Positions 9,225 through 17,400 of a DNA stretch of 64,000 nt are shown piece after piece (positions within the stretch are counted from its first letter, which is position 1; the number at the start of each line of letters is the position of its first letter). This stretch comes from Streptomyces sp. Mut1. GTDB taxonomy: Bacteria; Actinomycetota; Actinomycetes; Streptomycetales; Streptomycetaceae. The notes beneath the pieces were generated by a model that did not search any database, was not told where the DNA came from, and saw nothing but the letters and a program-made list of their open reading frames with translations. A program made the position numbers and the translations under genes. The stretch spans positions 4,971,501 to 5,035,500 of the forward strand of contig NZ_CP120997.1 of the NCBI RefSeq assembly GCF_030719295.1, read 5' to 3'.

Positions 9225-10442
9225 GTGAACCGTTTCTACCTCGATGTGCACGCCCTGCAGACCGTTCCACCGAGCAACCTGAATCGCGACGACACCGGTT
9301 CCCCGAAGTCGTCGGTGTACGGGGGAGCGCCCCGCGCCCGGGTCTCCAGCCAGGCATGGAAGAAGGCCACCCGGGACTACTTCGGGGCGAAGAACCTCCT
9401 CGACCCCAGCGAGCTGGGCGTACGGACCAAGAAGGTCGTAGAGGTGCTCGCCGACCGAATCCGCGAGCACGACGCTTCCGTGACGGAGTCCGACGCCTTG
9501 GAGCTGGCGGCCGAGGTCGTCGCCGCCACAGGGCTCAAGATCGAGGTCCCCAAGCGCAAGAGTTCGAAGAAGGCGGGGGCGGATGATGCTGGAGCCGATG
9601 AGGAGACGCAGGATCGGCCGCCCCAGGCCAAGTACCTGGTCTTCCTCAGCACACGGCAGCTCGACGGACTGGCCCGGTTCGCCGTCGAGGGCGCGGCCGA
9701 CATCGCGAAGTTCCTGAAGGACAAGGACAACAAGGCCCGGGTGAAGCAGATCGCGGACACCCGTCACTCGGTCGACATCGCCCTGTTCGGACGTATGGTC
9801 GCCGACTCGACCGACTTCAACGTGGACGCGGCGGTGCAGGTCGCCCATGCCATCAGCGTCCACCGCGTGGACAACGAGTCCGACTACTACACGGCGGTCG
9901 ACGATCACAACAAGGACTCCGAGCCGGGAGCCGGAATGATCGGCACCGTCGACTTCAACTCGGCGACGCTCTATCGCTACGCAGCCCTCGGTATCCACCA
10001 GCTGGCAGCCAACCTGGGGGAGGGGCTGCGCGAGGACGAGTCGAAGATCACCCCGGTGCGCCGTGCCGCCGAAGCGTTCATCCAGGGCTTCGTGGAGTCC
10101 CTGCCCACCGGAAAGATCAACACGTTCGGCCACCACACGCTGCCCGACGCCGTCGTCGTCAAGCTCCGGACCACCCGCCCCGTCAGCTTCGTCGCGGCGT
10201 TCGAGGAGCCGGTACGCGGAGACCTCGGTGGTCACGTGTCCGAGGCATGCGCGCGCCTCGCGGAGTACATCCCGGACGTCGAGCGGGCGTACGGCGACGA
10301 GGGCTCCACGCTCACGTGGGTGCTTCGCGTCGGCCCGAACACCAGGAAACTCGCGGACATCGGTACGGAGTCCGCGAGCATCGGCGAACTCGTCGCCTCG
10401 GTGGGGCAGGCCGTCGCCGAGCGCCTGGAGAAGCCCGAATGA
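9225..10442 (+). CDS. casC: Cascade backbone subunit Cas7e (Cse4/CasC)
   Basis: 405 residues from GTG 9225, chosen because AAGGACG lies just upstream and the product then begins VNRFYLDVHALQTVPPSNLN, the expected Cas7e N-terminus. Family blocks follow: NRDDTGSPKSSVYGG.PRARVSSQAWKKATRDYF, then VDIALFGRMVADSTDFNVDA and AISVHRVDNESDYYTAVDD. A basic Lys/Asp/Glu-rich insertion lies near residues 108-130. Six copies of Cas7e form the helical backbone that holds the crRNA spacer. The frame stays open far upstream, but that sequence lacks Cas7 similarity. The stop overlaps the cas5e ATG (ATGA). Confidence 0.96.
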   Translation: MNRFYLDVHALQTVPPSNLNRDDTGSPKSSVYGGAPRARVSSQAWKKATRDYFGAKNLLDPSELGVRTKKVVEVLADRIREHDASVTESDALELAAEVVAATGLKIEVPKRKSSKKAGADDAGADEETQDRPPQAKYLVFLSTRQLDGLARFAVEGAADIAKFLKDKDNKARVKQIADTRHSVDIALFGRMVADSTDFNVDAAVQVAHAISVHRVDNESDYYTAVDDHNKDSEPGAGMIGTVDFNSATLYRYAALGIHQLAANLGEGLREDESKITPVRRAAEAFIQGFVESLPTGKINTFGHHTLPDAVVVKLRTTRPVSFVAAFEEPVRGDLGGHVSEACARLAEYIPDVERAYGDEGSTLTWVLRVGPNTRKLADIGTESASIGELVASVGQAVAERLEKPE

Positions 10443-11170
10443 GCGTGCTGGCCCTGAGGCTGGCGGGCCCCATGCAGTCCTGGGGTTCGTCGGCCCGCTT
10501 CGCCCGTCGCACGACGGAATCGGCACCGACGAAGAGCGGAGTGATCGGCCTGCTCGCGGCGGCGGCAGGCATCGAACGAGGTGACGACGAGGCACTGGCT
10601 ACCCTCGCGGACGGTCTGAGGTTCGGCGTTCGGATTGACCAACCCGGCAGCCGCGTACGGGATTTCCAGACAGCACACCACGGTGTCACCGGCGCTTCCA
10701 TGCCCCTGTCCGAGCGCTTCTACCTGGCCGATGCTGTATTTGTAGCGGCGGTTGCGGGCGAGACCGGCCTCCTCACCCGCCTGTTCGGGGCCTTGCGGGC
10801 TCCCGCGTACCCGCCGTTCCTCGGCCGCCGCTCCTGCCCGCCCGCGCAGCCGGTGGAGCTGGGGCTGCGCGACGGCGATTCGCTTCAGCAGGCGCTGACG
10901 GACGAGCCATGGCAGGCCGCTGCCTGGTACCGCCGCAGGCACCAGGATGAGGCAATGGTGTCCCTCACCGTGCTCCGTGAGGCGGACGAGGACGAGCACG
11001 ACGCGGATCACCAGCGCGACCAGCCCCTGAGCTTCGCGGCTGAGCAACGCCGACACGCCCTGCGCACGGTGGTCAGCAGGTCGGTGAACGTTCCCAACCC
11101 GGACGTCGTGCGCCAACAGGCCGGACGGCCTCGGCACGATCCGTTCGACGCCCTGGAGGAGAGCGTCTGA
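10439..11170 (+). CDS. casD: Cascade subunit Cas5e (CasD)
   Basis: 243 residues from ATG 10439, overlapping the cas7e stop. It begins MSVLALRLAGPMQSWGSSAR, the classic Cas5e start with the PMQSWG motif, followed by RRTTESAPTKSGVIGLLAAA. The later segment RAPAYPPFLGRRSCPPAQPV is also typical of Cas5e. The protein is a RAMP fold that caps the crRNA 5' handle and joins Cas7 to Cas8e. The upstream in-frame ATG (10247) lies inside cas7e and was not used. The stop overlaps the start of cas6e by one base (TGATG). Confidence 0.96.
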   Translation: MSVLALRLAGPMQSWGSSARFARRTTESAPTKSGVIGLLAAAAGIERGDDEALATLADGLRFGVRIDQPGSRVRDFQTAHHGVTGASMPLSERFYLADAVFVAAVAGETGLLTRLFGALRAPAYPPFLGRRSCPPAQPVELGLRDGDSLQQALTDEPWQAAAWYRRRHQDEAMVSLTVLREADEDEHDADHQRDQPLSFAAEQRRHALRTVVSRSVNVPNPDVVRQQAGRPRHDPFDALEESV

Positions 11171-11940
11171 TGTTCCTGACCCGCTTCCGTATGAACACGG
11201 CGCGCACGGGCGCGCGCCGTCTGCTGTCCTCGCCGCAGGTGCTGCACGCGGCCGTCATGGCGTCGTTCCCCGGGCTCCTGCCCACGCAGACCGCTGCCGC
11301 TCCCAACGGCCCGCGAGTGCTGTGGCGCATCGACCAGAACGCGCGGGCCGAGGTACTGCTGTACGTGGTGAGCCCGGAGAAGCCCGATCTGACGCACCTG
11401 GTGGAACAGGCGGGCTGGCCCGCGGCCGCCGATCCTGGGAATCCGGGCTGGCAGACCCGGCCGTATGCCCCGTTCCTCGACCGCCTGGCCCAGGGACAGC
11501 GGTGGGCGTTCCGGCTGACGGCCAACCCTGTTCACGACATCCGGCGGAAGCCGGACGAGCCACGTAAACGCACCGCGCACATCACCCCGGTCCACCAGAT
11601 GGGATGGCTTCTCGACCGTCAGGAGCGCTGCGGTTTCCATGTGGTCGAGAAGCCGCAGAGCGAACGCCTGCTGCCGGGTGGGACCACGTATCGCGGTCAC
11701 GAGCACCACGGCGACCGGTATCGACTGACGGTTGGTGACCGCAGGGGGCTCGCCTTCGACAAGGCGCGCGCTGAGGGGAAAAGGGGAAACCGCGTCAGCC
11801 TGGTGACGGTCACGTTCGACGGCCACCTGGAGGTGACGGACCCGGTGGCGATGCGCAGGGCCCTGGCACAGGGGATCGGCAAGGCGAAGGCGTACGGCTG
11901 CGGCCTGCTGACGTTGGCGCCGCTCGACGGAACGGAGTGA
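11170..11940 (+). CDS. casE: crRNA-processing endonuclease Cas6e (Cse3/CasE)
   Basis: 256 residues. It starts MFLTRFRMNTARTGARRLL, and His26 (SSPQVLHAAV) sits where the catalytic His of Cas6e enzymes is expected. The C-terminal GIGKAKAYGCGLLTL is the glycine-rich RAMP loop. The enzyme binds the repeat hairpin, cuts at its 3' base and stays on the crRNA. In both arrays the paired arms are conserved while the loop changes in array 2, which suits an enzyme reading the stem. It is translationally coupled to cas5e and followed by cas1 after 4 bases. Confidence 0.96.
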   Translation: MFLTRFRMNTARTGARRLLSSPQVLHAAVMASFPGLLPTQTAAAPNGPRVLWRIDQNARAEVLLYVVSPEKPDLTHLVEQAGWPAAADPGNPGWQTRPYAPFLDRLAQGQRWAFRLTANPVHDIRRKPDEPRKRTAHITPVHQMGWLLDRQERCGFHVVEKPQSERLLPGGTTYRGHEHHGDRYRLTVGDRRGLAFDKARAEGKRGNRVSLVTVTFDGHLEVTDPVAMRRALAQGIGKAKAYGCGLLTLAPLDGTE

Positions 11941-11944
11941 ACCG

Positions 11945-12919
11945 GTGGCCACGGTCTCCCAGCGCAGCGCGCTCACGCCTCGCCACCTCACCCGTACCGG
12001 TGAGCGGCTGTCCTTCATCTACCTGGAGCGCTGCGTGGTGCACCGGGACGCGAACGCGATCACTGCCGAGGACGCGGAGGGAACCACGCACATTCCCTCC
12101 GCGACCATCGGCACCCTGCTCCTGGGCCCCGGAACCCGGATCACGCATCAGGCGATGAGCGTGCTCGGGGAGACCGGTGCCGCCGTGGCCTGGGTCGGTG
12201 AACGGGGCGTGCGCTACTACGCGGGCGGCCGTGCGCTGACCCGCTCGTCCGCGCTCGCGGAGGCACAGGCGGTCCAATGGGCCAACGCACGCAGCCGCCT
12301 GTCCGTGGCCCGTGCGATGTACCGGCTGCGCTTCCCGGACGAGGACCCCGAGGGGCTCACCCGCAAGGGGCTCCTCGGCCGAGAGGGCCGCCGGGTGAAG
12401 GACTGCTACCGTGCCGAGGCGGCCCGTACGGGCATTCGCTGGCGGGGCCGCAAGTACGTCCCGGGCGACTTCGCCGCCGGCGACGCGGTCAACCAGGCGA
12501 TCACCGCGGCAGCCCAGTGCATGTACGGAGTGGCCCACGCCGTCGTATCGTCCCTCGGCTGCAGCCCGGCCCTGGGCTTCGTGCACTCCGGCCACGAGCT
12601 TTCCTTCGTCCTGGACATAGCCGACCTGTACAAGACGGAGGTCGGCATCCCTCTGGCCTTCGACGTGGCCGCGGAGAGCGAGGAGGACGTTGCTTCCCGC
12701 ACTCGGAGGGCTCTGCGCGACCGCATCAATGAGATGTCCTTGCTGGACCGTTGCGTGGACGACATCAAGCACCTGCTCCTTGCCGGCGGCGCGGACGCGG
12801 CTAGCGCCTCCGTTGACCGAGACGTGGTCACGCTCCAGAGCGATGGCGGAGTCGAGGTCGCCGCAGGCCGAAACCACGGCGGGCCGGATGGCTACGAGGA
12901 CGAGGAGATGCTCTGGTGA
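11945..12919 (+). CDS. cas1: CRISPR integrase Cas1, type I-E
   Basis: 324 residues from GTG 11945, close to the 305 of E. coli Cas1. The metal ligands are visible: Glu158 (KDCYRAEAARTG), His214 (GFVHSGHELSF) and Asp224/Asp227 (VLDIADLYK). The N-terminal RHLTRTGERLSFIYLERC beta-domain is also typical. With Cas2 it inserts new spacers at the leader end. An intact active site implies adaptation could still work, although array 2 shows no fresh identical repeats. It overlaps cas2 by 4 bases (GTGA). Codon use matches the rest of the operon. Confidence 0.97.
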   Translation: MATVSQRSALTPRHLTRTGERLSFIYLERCVVHRDANAITAEDAEGTTHIPSATIGTLLLGPGTRITHQAMSVLGETGAAVAWVGERGVRYYAGGRALTRSSALAEAQAVQWANARSRLSVARAMYRLRFPDEDPEGLTRKGLLGREGRRVKDCYRAEAARTGIRWRGRKYVPGDFAAGDAVNQAITAAAQCMYGVAHAVVSSLGCSPALGFVHSGHELSFVLDIADLYKTEVGIPLAFDVAAESEEDVASRTRRALRDRINEMSLLDRCVDDIKHLLLAGGADAASASVDRDVVTLQSDGGVEVAAGRNHGGPDGYEDEEMLW

Positions 12920-13275
12920 CGGTGATCGTGCTCACCAACTGTCCGGCCGGTCTGCGTGGCTTTCTCACGCGCTGGCTCCTTGAGATCTCCGCAGGCGTCT
13001 TCATCGGCAACCCCTCGGCGAGAGTCCGCGACGTCCTCTGGGCGGAAGTCCAGGAGTACGCGGACCAGGGCCGCGCCCTGCTGGCCCACACGGCCAACAC
13101 CGAGCAGGGCTTCACCTTCCGGACGCACGACCACAAGTGGCACCCGACCGACCACGAGGGCCTGACCCTGATCCGCCGCCCGAGCGAGGGTGCGGCGACC
13201 AGGAAGCAGTCGCCGGAGGGCCCGAAACCGGGCTGGAGCAGAGCGGCCAAGAGGCGGCGGTTCGGGAGGGGGTAG
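12916..13275 (+). CDS. cas2: Cas2, type I-E
   Basis: 119 residues from GTG 12916, overlapping the cas1 stop. It begins VTVIVLTNCPAGLRGFLTRWLLEISAGVF, the characteristic I-E Cas2 N-terminus, followed by GNPSARVRDVLWAEV and QGFTFRTHDHKWHPTDHEGLTLIRRP. Cas2 dimers bridge two Cas1 dimers during spacer integration. The C-terminal 30 residues are basic and variable. This is the last gene of the operon. The leader of array 2 starts within 50 bases of its stop, so array 2 may also receive transcripts reading through from cas2. Confidence 0.95.
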   Translation: MTVIVLTNCPAGLRGFLTRWLLEISAGVFIGNPSARVRDVLWAEVQEYADQGRALLAHTANTEQGFTFRTHDHKWHPTDHEGLTLIRRPSEGAATRKQSPEGPKPGWSRAAKRRRFGRG

Positions 13276-13323
13276 ACGTGCGGTGCGCAGGGGTGTGCAT
13301 TTTGGGTTCTTTGATGGTTTCGG

Positions 13324-13376
13324 TGAAAGTGGTGCGGAACGGTATTCCGGCGGAGTAAAGCCGCAGGTCAGGCAGC
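13324..13376 (+). promoter_or_regulatory. Array 2 leader core
   Basis: This 53-base stretch aligns without gaps to the array 1 leader at 38 positions. It shares the perfect block TGAAAGTGGT (13324-13333) and GTAAAG.CGCAGGTC immediately before the first repeat. The same spacing at both arrays marks it as the signal used by Cas1-Cas2, and probably part of the promoter. Confidence 0.75.
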
Positions 13377-13888
13377 CTGCTCCCTGCGCGTGCGGGGATG
13401 GTCCCCTCACGCTCGACGGTGTGTTGCAGCTGGAGGTCTGCTCCCTGCGCGTGCGGGGATGGTCCCCGTTGCACACGACGGCGAGCGCGGGCCTGCTCCT
13501 GATTCCCCGCGCGTGCGGGGATGGTCCCGTGCCCGCGCCTTGACGGGCAACGACGTGGCCCTGCTCCCCGCGTGCGCGGGAATGACCCCCACAATGTGAA
13601 CGTCTTCGAGAAACCGGCCGACTGCTCCCCGCGCGCGGGGATGGTCCCGCCGGCTGATCGGGCAACGGCCAACGTTGCCACTGCTCCCCGCACCCGCGGG
13701 GATGGCCCCGGCTGGCCCGGTAAGGCGACGTGGGGCGCGCTCTGCTCCCCGCACCCGCGCGGGGATGGTCCCCGGGACCTGTTCACCGCCGAGACGGCCC
13801 GTGACTGCTCCCCGCACCCGCGGGGGTGACCCCAGGACGAGCCGGTCGCCGTCGGTCATCTGCTCCCCGCGCCCGCGGGGACGCCCCC
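13377..13888 (+). CRISPR. Type I-E CRISPR array 2 (9 divergent repeats), transcribed rightwards
   Basis: Nine repeats start at 13377, 13438, 13500, 13561, 13622, 13681, 13742, 13805 and 13860, with spacers of 32-33 bases (the last 26). Read rightwards they begin CTGCTCCC and end GATGGTCCC or close to it. Repeats 1 and 2 share one substitution that turns a stem C-G pair into U-G. Repeats 4-9 keep both 6-base arms (CCCCGC and GCGGGG, with one or two end changes), but the loop varies: GTGC, GC, ACCC, ACCCGC, ACCC, GCCC. Repeat lengths vary from 27 to 31. The last repeat abuts the stop codon of the convergent hydrolase gene. Confidence 0.92.
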
Positions 13889-14649
13889 TACCCCCCCAAC
13901 GACTCCCCGAACCCCGCCGCCAGTGGCATCCGCAGCCCCAGTGGCGGCGGGGCCGCCAGCGCGTCGGTCACCGGCCGGGCGTACGCGTGGCCGAACAGGG
14001 CGCCCCGTACGAAGTCGACGGCCAGCGCCGCGATCTCCGTGCGGTGCTGGCGCAGCGCGTGGCCGTCCGAGTGGACCTCGAAGCGGCACGTGTCGCGGTT
14101 GGACTTCTTGGCGCGTTCGGCGAGGCGGAAGGACAGCTCCGGGTCGCAGTGCGCGTCATTGGTGCCGTGGACGAGGAGGACGGGGCGGCCGACCAGGTGT
14201 TTGACCGGTTCGGGGTCGGCCGAGGGGTCGGCCGGGAGCCAGGGGGCCAGGGCCAGGACCGCGGTGACCGCCGGGTGGCCGCCGGCGCGCAGGGCCGCGC
14301 GGGCGCCCATGCCGTGGCCGGCCAGGCAGACGGGGACGTCGCCGTAGCGGCGTACCGCCTCGTCCACCGCCCACTCGGCGTCCGCCGCGAGGTGGGCCTC
14401 GTCCGCGTTCCAGCCGCGGCAGCGGTAGCGCACCACGTGGGCGGCGAGGCCGTCGGTGCGGCCCGCGCGGGCCAGGGCGCGGGCCAGCGGGAGCCGGCGG
14501 GCGTAGGAGAGGGGGGAGGGGCGGCGGTGGGAGTGGGGCTCGCCGTCCGGGAGCAGCAGGACCACGCCGCCGACCGTTGTTGCTCCGGCCGCCGCTCCGA
14601 CGGCCCGTCCCAGCCTTGCCGCAGGCAGGGGGAGTGCGCGCTGTGCCAT
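13888..14649 (-). CDS. Alpha/beta-hydrolase-fold protein without the usual serine nucleophile
   Basis: 253 residues from ATG 14649. A hydrolase fold is indicated by LLLPDGEP, VVRYRCRGWN, VCLAGHGMGARAALRAGGH, the strand RPVLLVHGTNDAHCDP with its acid residue, and DGHALRQH with a candidate histidine. The nucleophile elbow reads GHGMG, so the position normally held by Ser is Gly. The acid and His are present, but the canonical triad is incomplete. Either the protein is not a conventional hydrolase or another residue acts. The stop codon touches the last repeat of array 2. It is divergent from add, with 102 bases between starts. The exact substrate is unknown. Confidence 0.8.
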   Translation of the reverse strand: MAQRALPLPAARLGRAVGAAAGATTVGGVVLLLPDGEPHSHRRPSPLSYARRLPLARALARAGRTDGLAAHVVRYRCRGWNADEAHLAADAEWAVDEAVRRYGDVPVCLAGHGMGARAALRAGGHPAVTAVLALAPWLPADPSADPEPVKHLVGRPVLLVHGTNDAHCDPELSFRLAERAKKSNRDTCRFEVHSDGHALRQHRTEIAALAVDFVRGALFGHAYARPVTDALAAPPPLGLRMPLAAGFGESLGG

Positions 14650-14723
14650 GACGTAACAGTGTCAGAAGGAAGGGTGTACGCCACCCGTATTCGCGGTCTC
14701 TGTTACGCATCGGCCGGCGCGCT

Positions 14724-14735
14724 CTACGCGCGTAG
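14724..14735. promoter_or_regulatory. Palindromic operator candidate CTACGCGCGTAG upstream of add
   Basis: A perfect 12-bp palindrome lies 16 bases before the add start. The same 12 bases occur upstream of deoC (26087-26098) and of the purine nucleoside phosphorylase gene (29644-29655), and I found no other copy in the window. This suggests one regulator for nucleoside salvage; which protein binds is unknown. Confidence 0.6.
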
Positions 14736-14751
14736 GCGTTAGAGTGCGTGG

Positions 14752-15906
14752 ATGATGAGCCCGACCCTCAATGTGCCCGGCCAGGATCAGATCCGGCGTG
14801 CCCCCAAGGTCCTTCTGCACGACCACCTCGACGGCGGCCTGCGCCCCGGGACGATCGTCGACCTCGCGGCGGCGACCGGTTACGACGCGCTGCCCGAGAG
14901 CGAGCCGGACAAGCTCGGCATCTGGTTCCGGGAGGCCGCCGACTCCGGTTCGCTGGAGCGGTATCTGGAGACGTTCGCCCACACCTGCGCGGTCATGCAG
15001 ACCCGTGACGCGCTGTTCCGGGTCGCCGCCGAGTGCGCGGAGGACCTGGCGGCCGACGGTGTCGTCTACGCCGAGGTGCGGTACGCCCCCGAGCAGCACC
15101 TGGAGGCCGGGCTGACCCTCGAAGAGGTCGTGGAGGCCGTCAACGAGGGCTTCCGTGAGGGTGAGCGGCGGGCCCGGCGGGACGGGAACCGCATCCGGGT
15201 CGGCGCCCTGCTCACCGCGATGCGGCACGCCGCGCGGTCGCTGGAGATCGCCGAGCTCGCCAACAGCTACCGGGACCAGGGCGTCGTCGGCTTCGACATC
15301 GCGGGCGCCGAGGCAGGGTTCCCTCCCACCCGGCACCTGGACGCCTTCGAGTACCTCAAGCGCGAGAACAACCACTTCACCATCCACGCGGGCGAGGCCT
15401 TCGGGCTGCCGTCGATCTGGCAGGCCATCCAGTGGTGCGGCGCCGACCGGCTCGGCCACGGGGTCCGCATCATCGACGACATCGAGGTCGCGGAGGACGG
15501 CGGGGTGAAGCTGGGCCGCCTCGCCTCGTACGTACGGGACAAGCGCATCCCGCTGGAGCTCTGCCCGACGTCCAACCTCCAGACCGGGGCCGCCGCCTCG
15601 TACGCCGAGCACCCCATCGGACTCCTGCGCAAGCTGCACTTCCGGGCCACCGTCAACACGGACAACCGGTTGATGAGCGGTACGAGCATGAGCCAGGAAT
15701 TCGAGAAACTGACCGAGACATTCGGATACACGCTCGACGACATGCAGTGGTTCACCGTCAATGCGATGAAATCAGCATTCATTCCTTTCGATGAACGTCT
15801 GGCGATGATCAATGACGTCATCAAGCCCGGATATGCCGAGCTGAAGTCCGAGTGGCTTTTTGAGCAGACGGCTGCGACCAGCGTTTCTTCCTCGCTCGCG
15901 GGCTGA
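14752..15906 (+). CDS. add: Adenosine deaminase
   Basis: 384 residues. It hydrolyses adenosine or deoxyadenosine to inosine or deoxyinosine for purine salvage. Zinc ligands are seen in HDHLDGG (His23, His25) near the N-terminus and HAGEAFG (His212, Glu215). GHGVRI and PTSNLQTG follow, then [10 protein letters not shown] with Asp304 in the metal/catalytic loop (TDN rather than the commoner TDDP). Length and motifs fit the family throughout. ATG 14752 is followed at once by a second in-frame ATG at 14755. The gene follows the CTACGCGCGTAG palindrome and ends at a strong hairpin. Confidence 0.96.
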   Translation: MMSPTLNVPGQDQIRRAPKVLLHDHLDGGLRPGTIVDLAAATGYDALPESEPDKLGIWFREAADSGSLERYLETFAHTCAVMQTRDALFRVAAECAEDLAADGVVYAEVRYAPEQHLEAGLTLEEVVEAVNEGFREGERRARRDGNRIRVGALLTAMRHAARSLEIAELANSYRDQGVVGFDIAGAEAGFPPTRHLDAFEYLKRENNHFTIHAGEAFGLPSIWQAIQWCGADRLGHGVRIIDDIEVAEDGGVKLGRLASYVRDKRIPLELCPTSNLQTGAAASYAEHPIGLLRKLHFRATVNTDNRLMSGTSMSQEFEKLTETFGYTLDDMQWFTVNAMKSAFIPFDERLAMINDVIKPGYAELKSEWLFEQTAATSVSSSLAG

Positions 15907-15916
15907 TGCGCCCGGA

Positions 15917-15956
15917 CGGAAAACGGCCGGGTAAGGGGAAGGGCGGCCGTTTTCCG
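15917..15956 (+). terminator. Hairpin terminator after add
   Basis: A 13-bp perfect inverted repeat (arms 15917-15929 and 15944-15956, loop 14) contains an A/T run near the arm ends and begins 11 bases after the add stop. Confidence 0.75.
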
Positions 15957-16040
15957 GGGTGATCGACGTTTGCGGGGAAGGGGTGCGGCTGACTACGTTG
16001 CGAAGCCGCTCACATCCCCTTCCCCAAGGATGAATGTCAT

Positions 16041-16355
16041 ATGAAGCAGTCTGCTGCCAGGACTCTCGGTGTCGCCGCTCTCGGTGCCGCCTTCGCCGCT
16101 GCCGCCGCCGGTACCGCTTCGGCCTCCGCGCTGCCGCTCGAAGCCGCGAGCAGCGTCCTGCCCGTCGCCGGTGCGGTCGCCGACGCCACGTCGACGCTGC
16201 CGGTCCAGGACACCGCCGACCAGCTGCTCGGCACCAGCCAGACGAAGGTTCTGGGCGACGCCACCACCCCCGTCAGGGGCCTCCTCGGCGGCATGCCGGC
16301 CGGCGGTCTGACCACCAGCGGCCTCTCCGCCAACGGCCTGCCGCTCGGCAGCTGA
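16041..16355 (+). CDS. Small secreted protein
   Basis: 104 residues from ATG 16041 with AAGGATG upstream as ribosome site. Residues 1-29 form a Sec signal peptide: MKQSAAR, a hydrophobic Ala/Gly core, then TASASA as cleavage region. The mature part is small, with LPVAGAVADATSTLP and a repeated L.GG/L..NGLPLG pattern, and no cysteines. I recognise no function. A similar-style secreted protein lies at 22317-22733, on the other side of the afsQ/sigQ cluster. The gene is monocistronic between two hairpins. Extracellular or cell-wall location is inferred. Confidence 0.7.
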   Translation: MKQSAARTLGVAALGAAFAAAAAGTASASALPLEAASSVLPVAGAVADATSTLPVQDTADQLLGTSQTKVLGDATTPVRGLLGGMPAGGLTTSGLSANGLPLGS

Positions 16356-16369
16356 GCCCTCCGCACCAC

Positions 16370-16420
16370 CGCACGCCTGTGGGCGGCCATCCCGACCGGG
16401 TGGCCGCCCACAGGCGTGCG
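16370..16420. terminator. Bidirectional hairpin terminator
   Basis: A 20-bp perfect inverted repeat (16370-16389 and 16401-16420, loop 11) lies between the convergent 16041 gene and the PspC-domain gene. It should stop transcription from both sides. Confidence 0.75.
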
Positions 16421-16436
16421 TACGGGGGCGGTACGG

Positions 16437-16649
16437 CTACCAGGCGCTCGCCGCCGAGGAGGAGCGCCCCTCCTCCTGGGGCAGCAGCACCCACAGCGCC
16501 AGGTAGAGCAGGAACTGCGGTCCCGGCAGCAGGCACGAGACCAGGAAGATGATGCGCATGGTCCTCGCGGACGTACCGAAGCGCCGGGCCAGCGCCGCGC
16601 ACACTCCGCCGAGCATGCGTCCGTCGCGGGGGCGGGCAAGTGCGGCCAT
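16437..16649 (-). CDS. PspC-domain membrane protein
   Basis: 70 residues from ATG 16649, chosen because GAAGGAG lies 8 bases upstream. It carries the PspC signature: LARPRDGRMLGGVCAALARRFG followed by TMRIIFLVSCLLPGPQFLLYLALWVLLPQEE, one hydrophobic helix pair. PspC-type proteins are linked to envelope stress sensing in bacteria; the role of stand-alone actinobacterial versions is less clear. The frame stays open upstream, but only this part matches the family. The C-terminus is a short Ser/Ala tail. It lies downstream of and parallel to the VanZ-family gene. Confidence 0.85.
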   Translation of the reverse strand: MAALARPRDGRMLGGVCAALARRFGTSARTMRIIFLVSCLLPGPQFLLYLALWVLLPQEEGRSSSAASAW

Positions 16650-16744
16650 GATGGGCTCCTTCGCGAACCGTTGCGGTGGGAGCGGTTCGTTGCGCCGCTC
16701 CCTGTATCTCCATGGTCGCGCGACGAACGGGGCAAAGCGTCGCT

Positions 16745-17293
16745 CTACGGGGCCATCCCGACCCTGGAAATCGTCGGGGTCGAACCCTGAGGGGCCTCGT
16801 GACCGCTCCGCGACACCTCCCGTACCCGCCTGGGGCCGCCCCGTCGCAGCCGCGCCCGGCCCACCGGTACGACCAGGACGTGGGCGATCGCGACGCCCGC
16901 CGTGTTCAGGAACATCGAGTCGACGTCGACCACCTGACCGGGCACCCCGGTCTGCCCCAGCTCGATGGCCAGCGAGATCAGCGCACCGGCCGCGACCGTC
17001 CGGGCCAGCGAGGACCACGGGGAGACGTGGAGCCGGCCGCCCGCCATCGGGAGCAGCACGCCCAGCGGCGCCAGCAGCAGAAGCCCCGCGCCGATCCGGC
17101 GGGCCGCGACGGCAGGCCCGAGCGACAGATCGGCCTTGATACCGGCGAACGGTGAGAGGTTGGCGGCGGTCACCCACGGCACGTCCAGGGGGCGCAGACT
17201 GAGCCACCCGACGAGCAGCAGATGCGCGAGGAGCAGCGACACCCCGACCGCGCGGAAGCGGATGACGGCCTGGCCGTCCGTACCTTGACGCAC
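16745..17293 (-). CDS. VanZ-family membrane protein
   Basis: 182 residues from GTG 17293. Four to five hydrophobic segments are visible: AVGVSLLLAHLLLVGWLSLRP, IGAGLLLLAPLGVLLP, LARTVAAGALISLAIELGQ and MFLNTAGVAIAHVLVVPVG. The block ANLSPFAGI, the Glu in SLAIELGQ and VDVDSMFLNTAGV are the conserved VanZ positions. The family includes the teicoplanin-resistance protein VanZ, but most members have no proven role. The cytoplasmic C-terminus is Arg-rich. The start is uncertain, as only a weak AGGG precedes the GTG. Confidence 0.82.
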   Translation of the reverse strand: MRQGTDGQAVIRFRAVGVSLLLAHLLLVGWLSLRPLDVPWVTAANLSPFAGIKADLSLGPAVAARRIGAGLLLLAPLGVLLPMAGGRLHVSPWSSLARTVAAGALISLAIELGQTGVPGQVVDVDSMFLNTAGVAIAHVLVVPVGRARLRRGGPRRVREVSRSGHEAPQGSTPTISRVGMAP

Positions 17294-17400
17294 GAAGCCC
17301 TAGACGCGGGCGGCGGCAGGATCGGTTCCGCACGGGCCGGGGAGACCTGCCTCACTGTGCGGGACCACCGGCCACACGGACGGGCCCGGCGGAGGGGCCC

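Noticed and set aside
13675..14742. 355-codon frame through array 2 and antisense to the hydrolase
   Set aside because: Composed of repeat sequence and the complement of a motif-bearing gene; typical GC-rich shadow frame.
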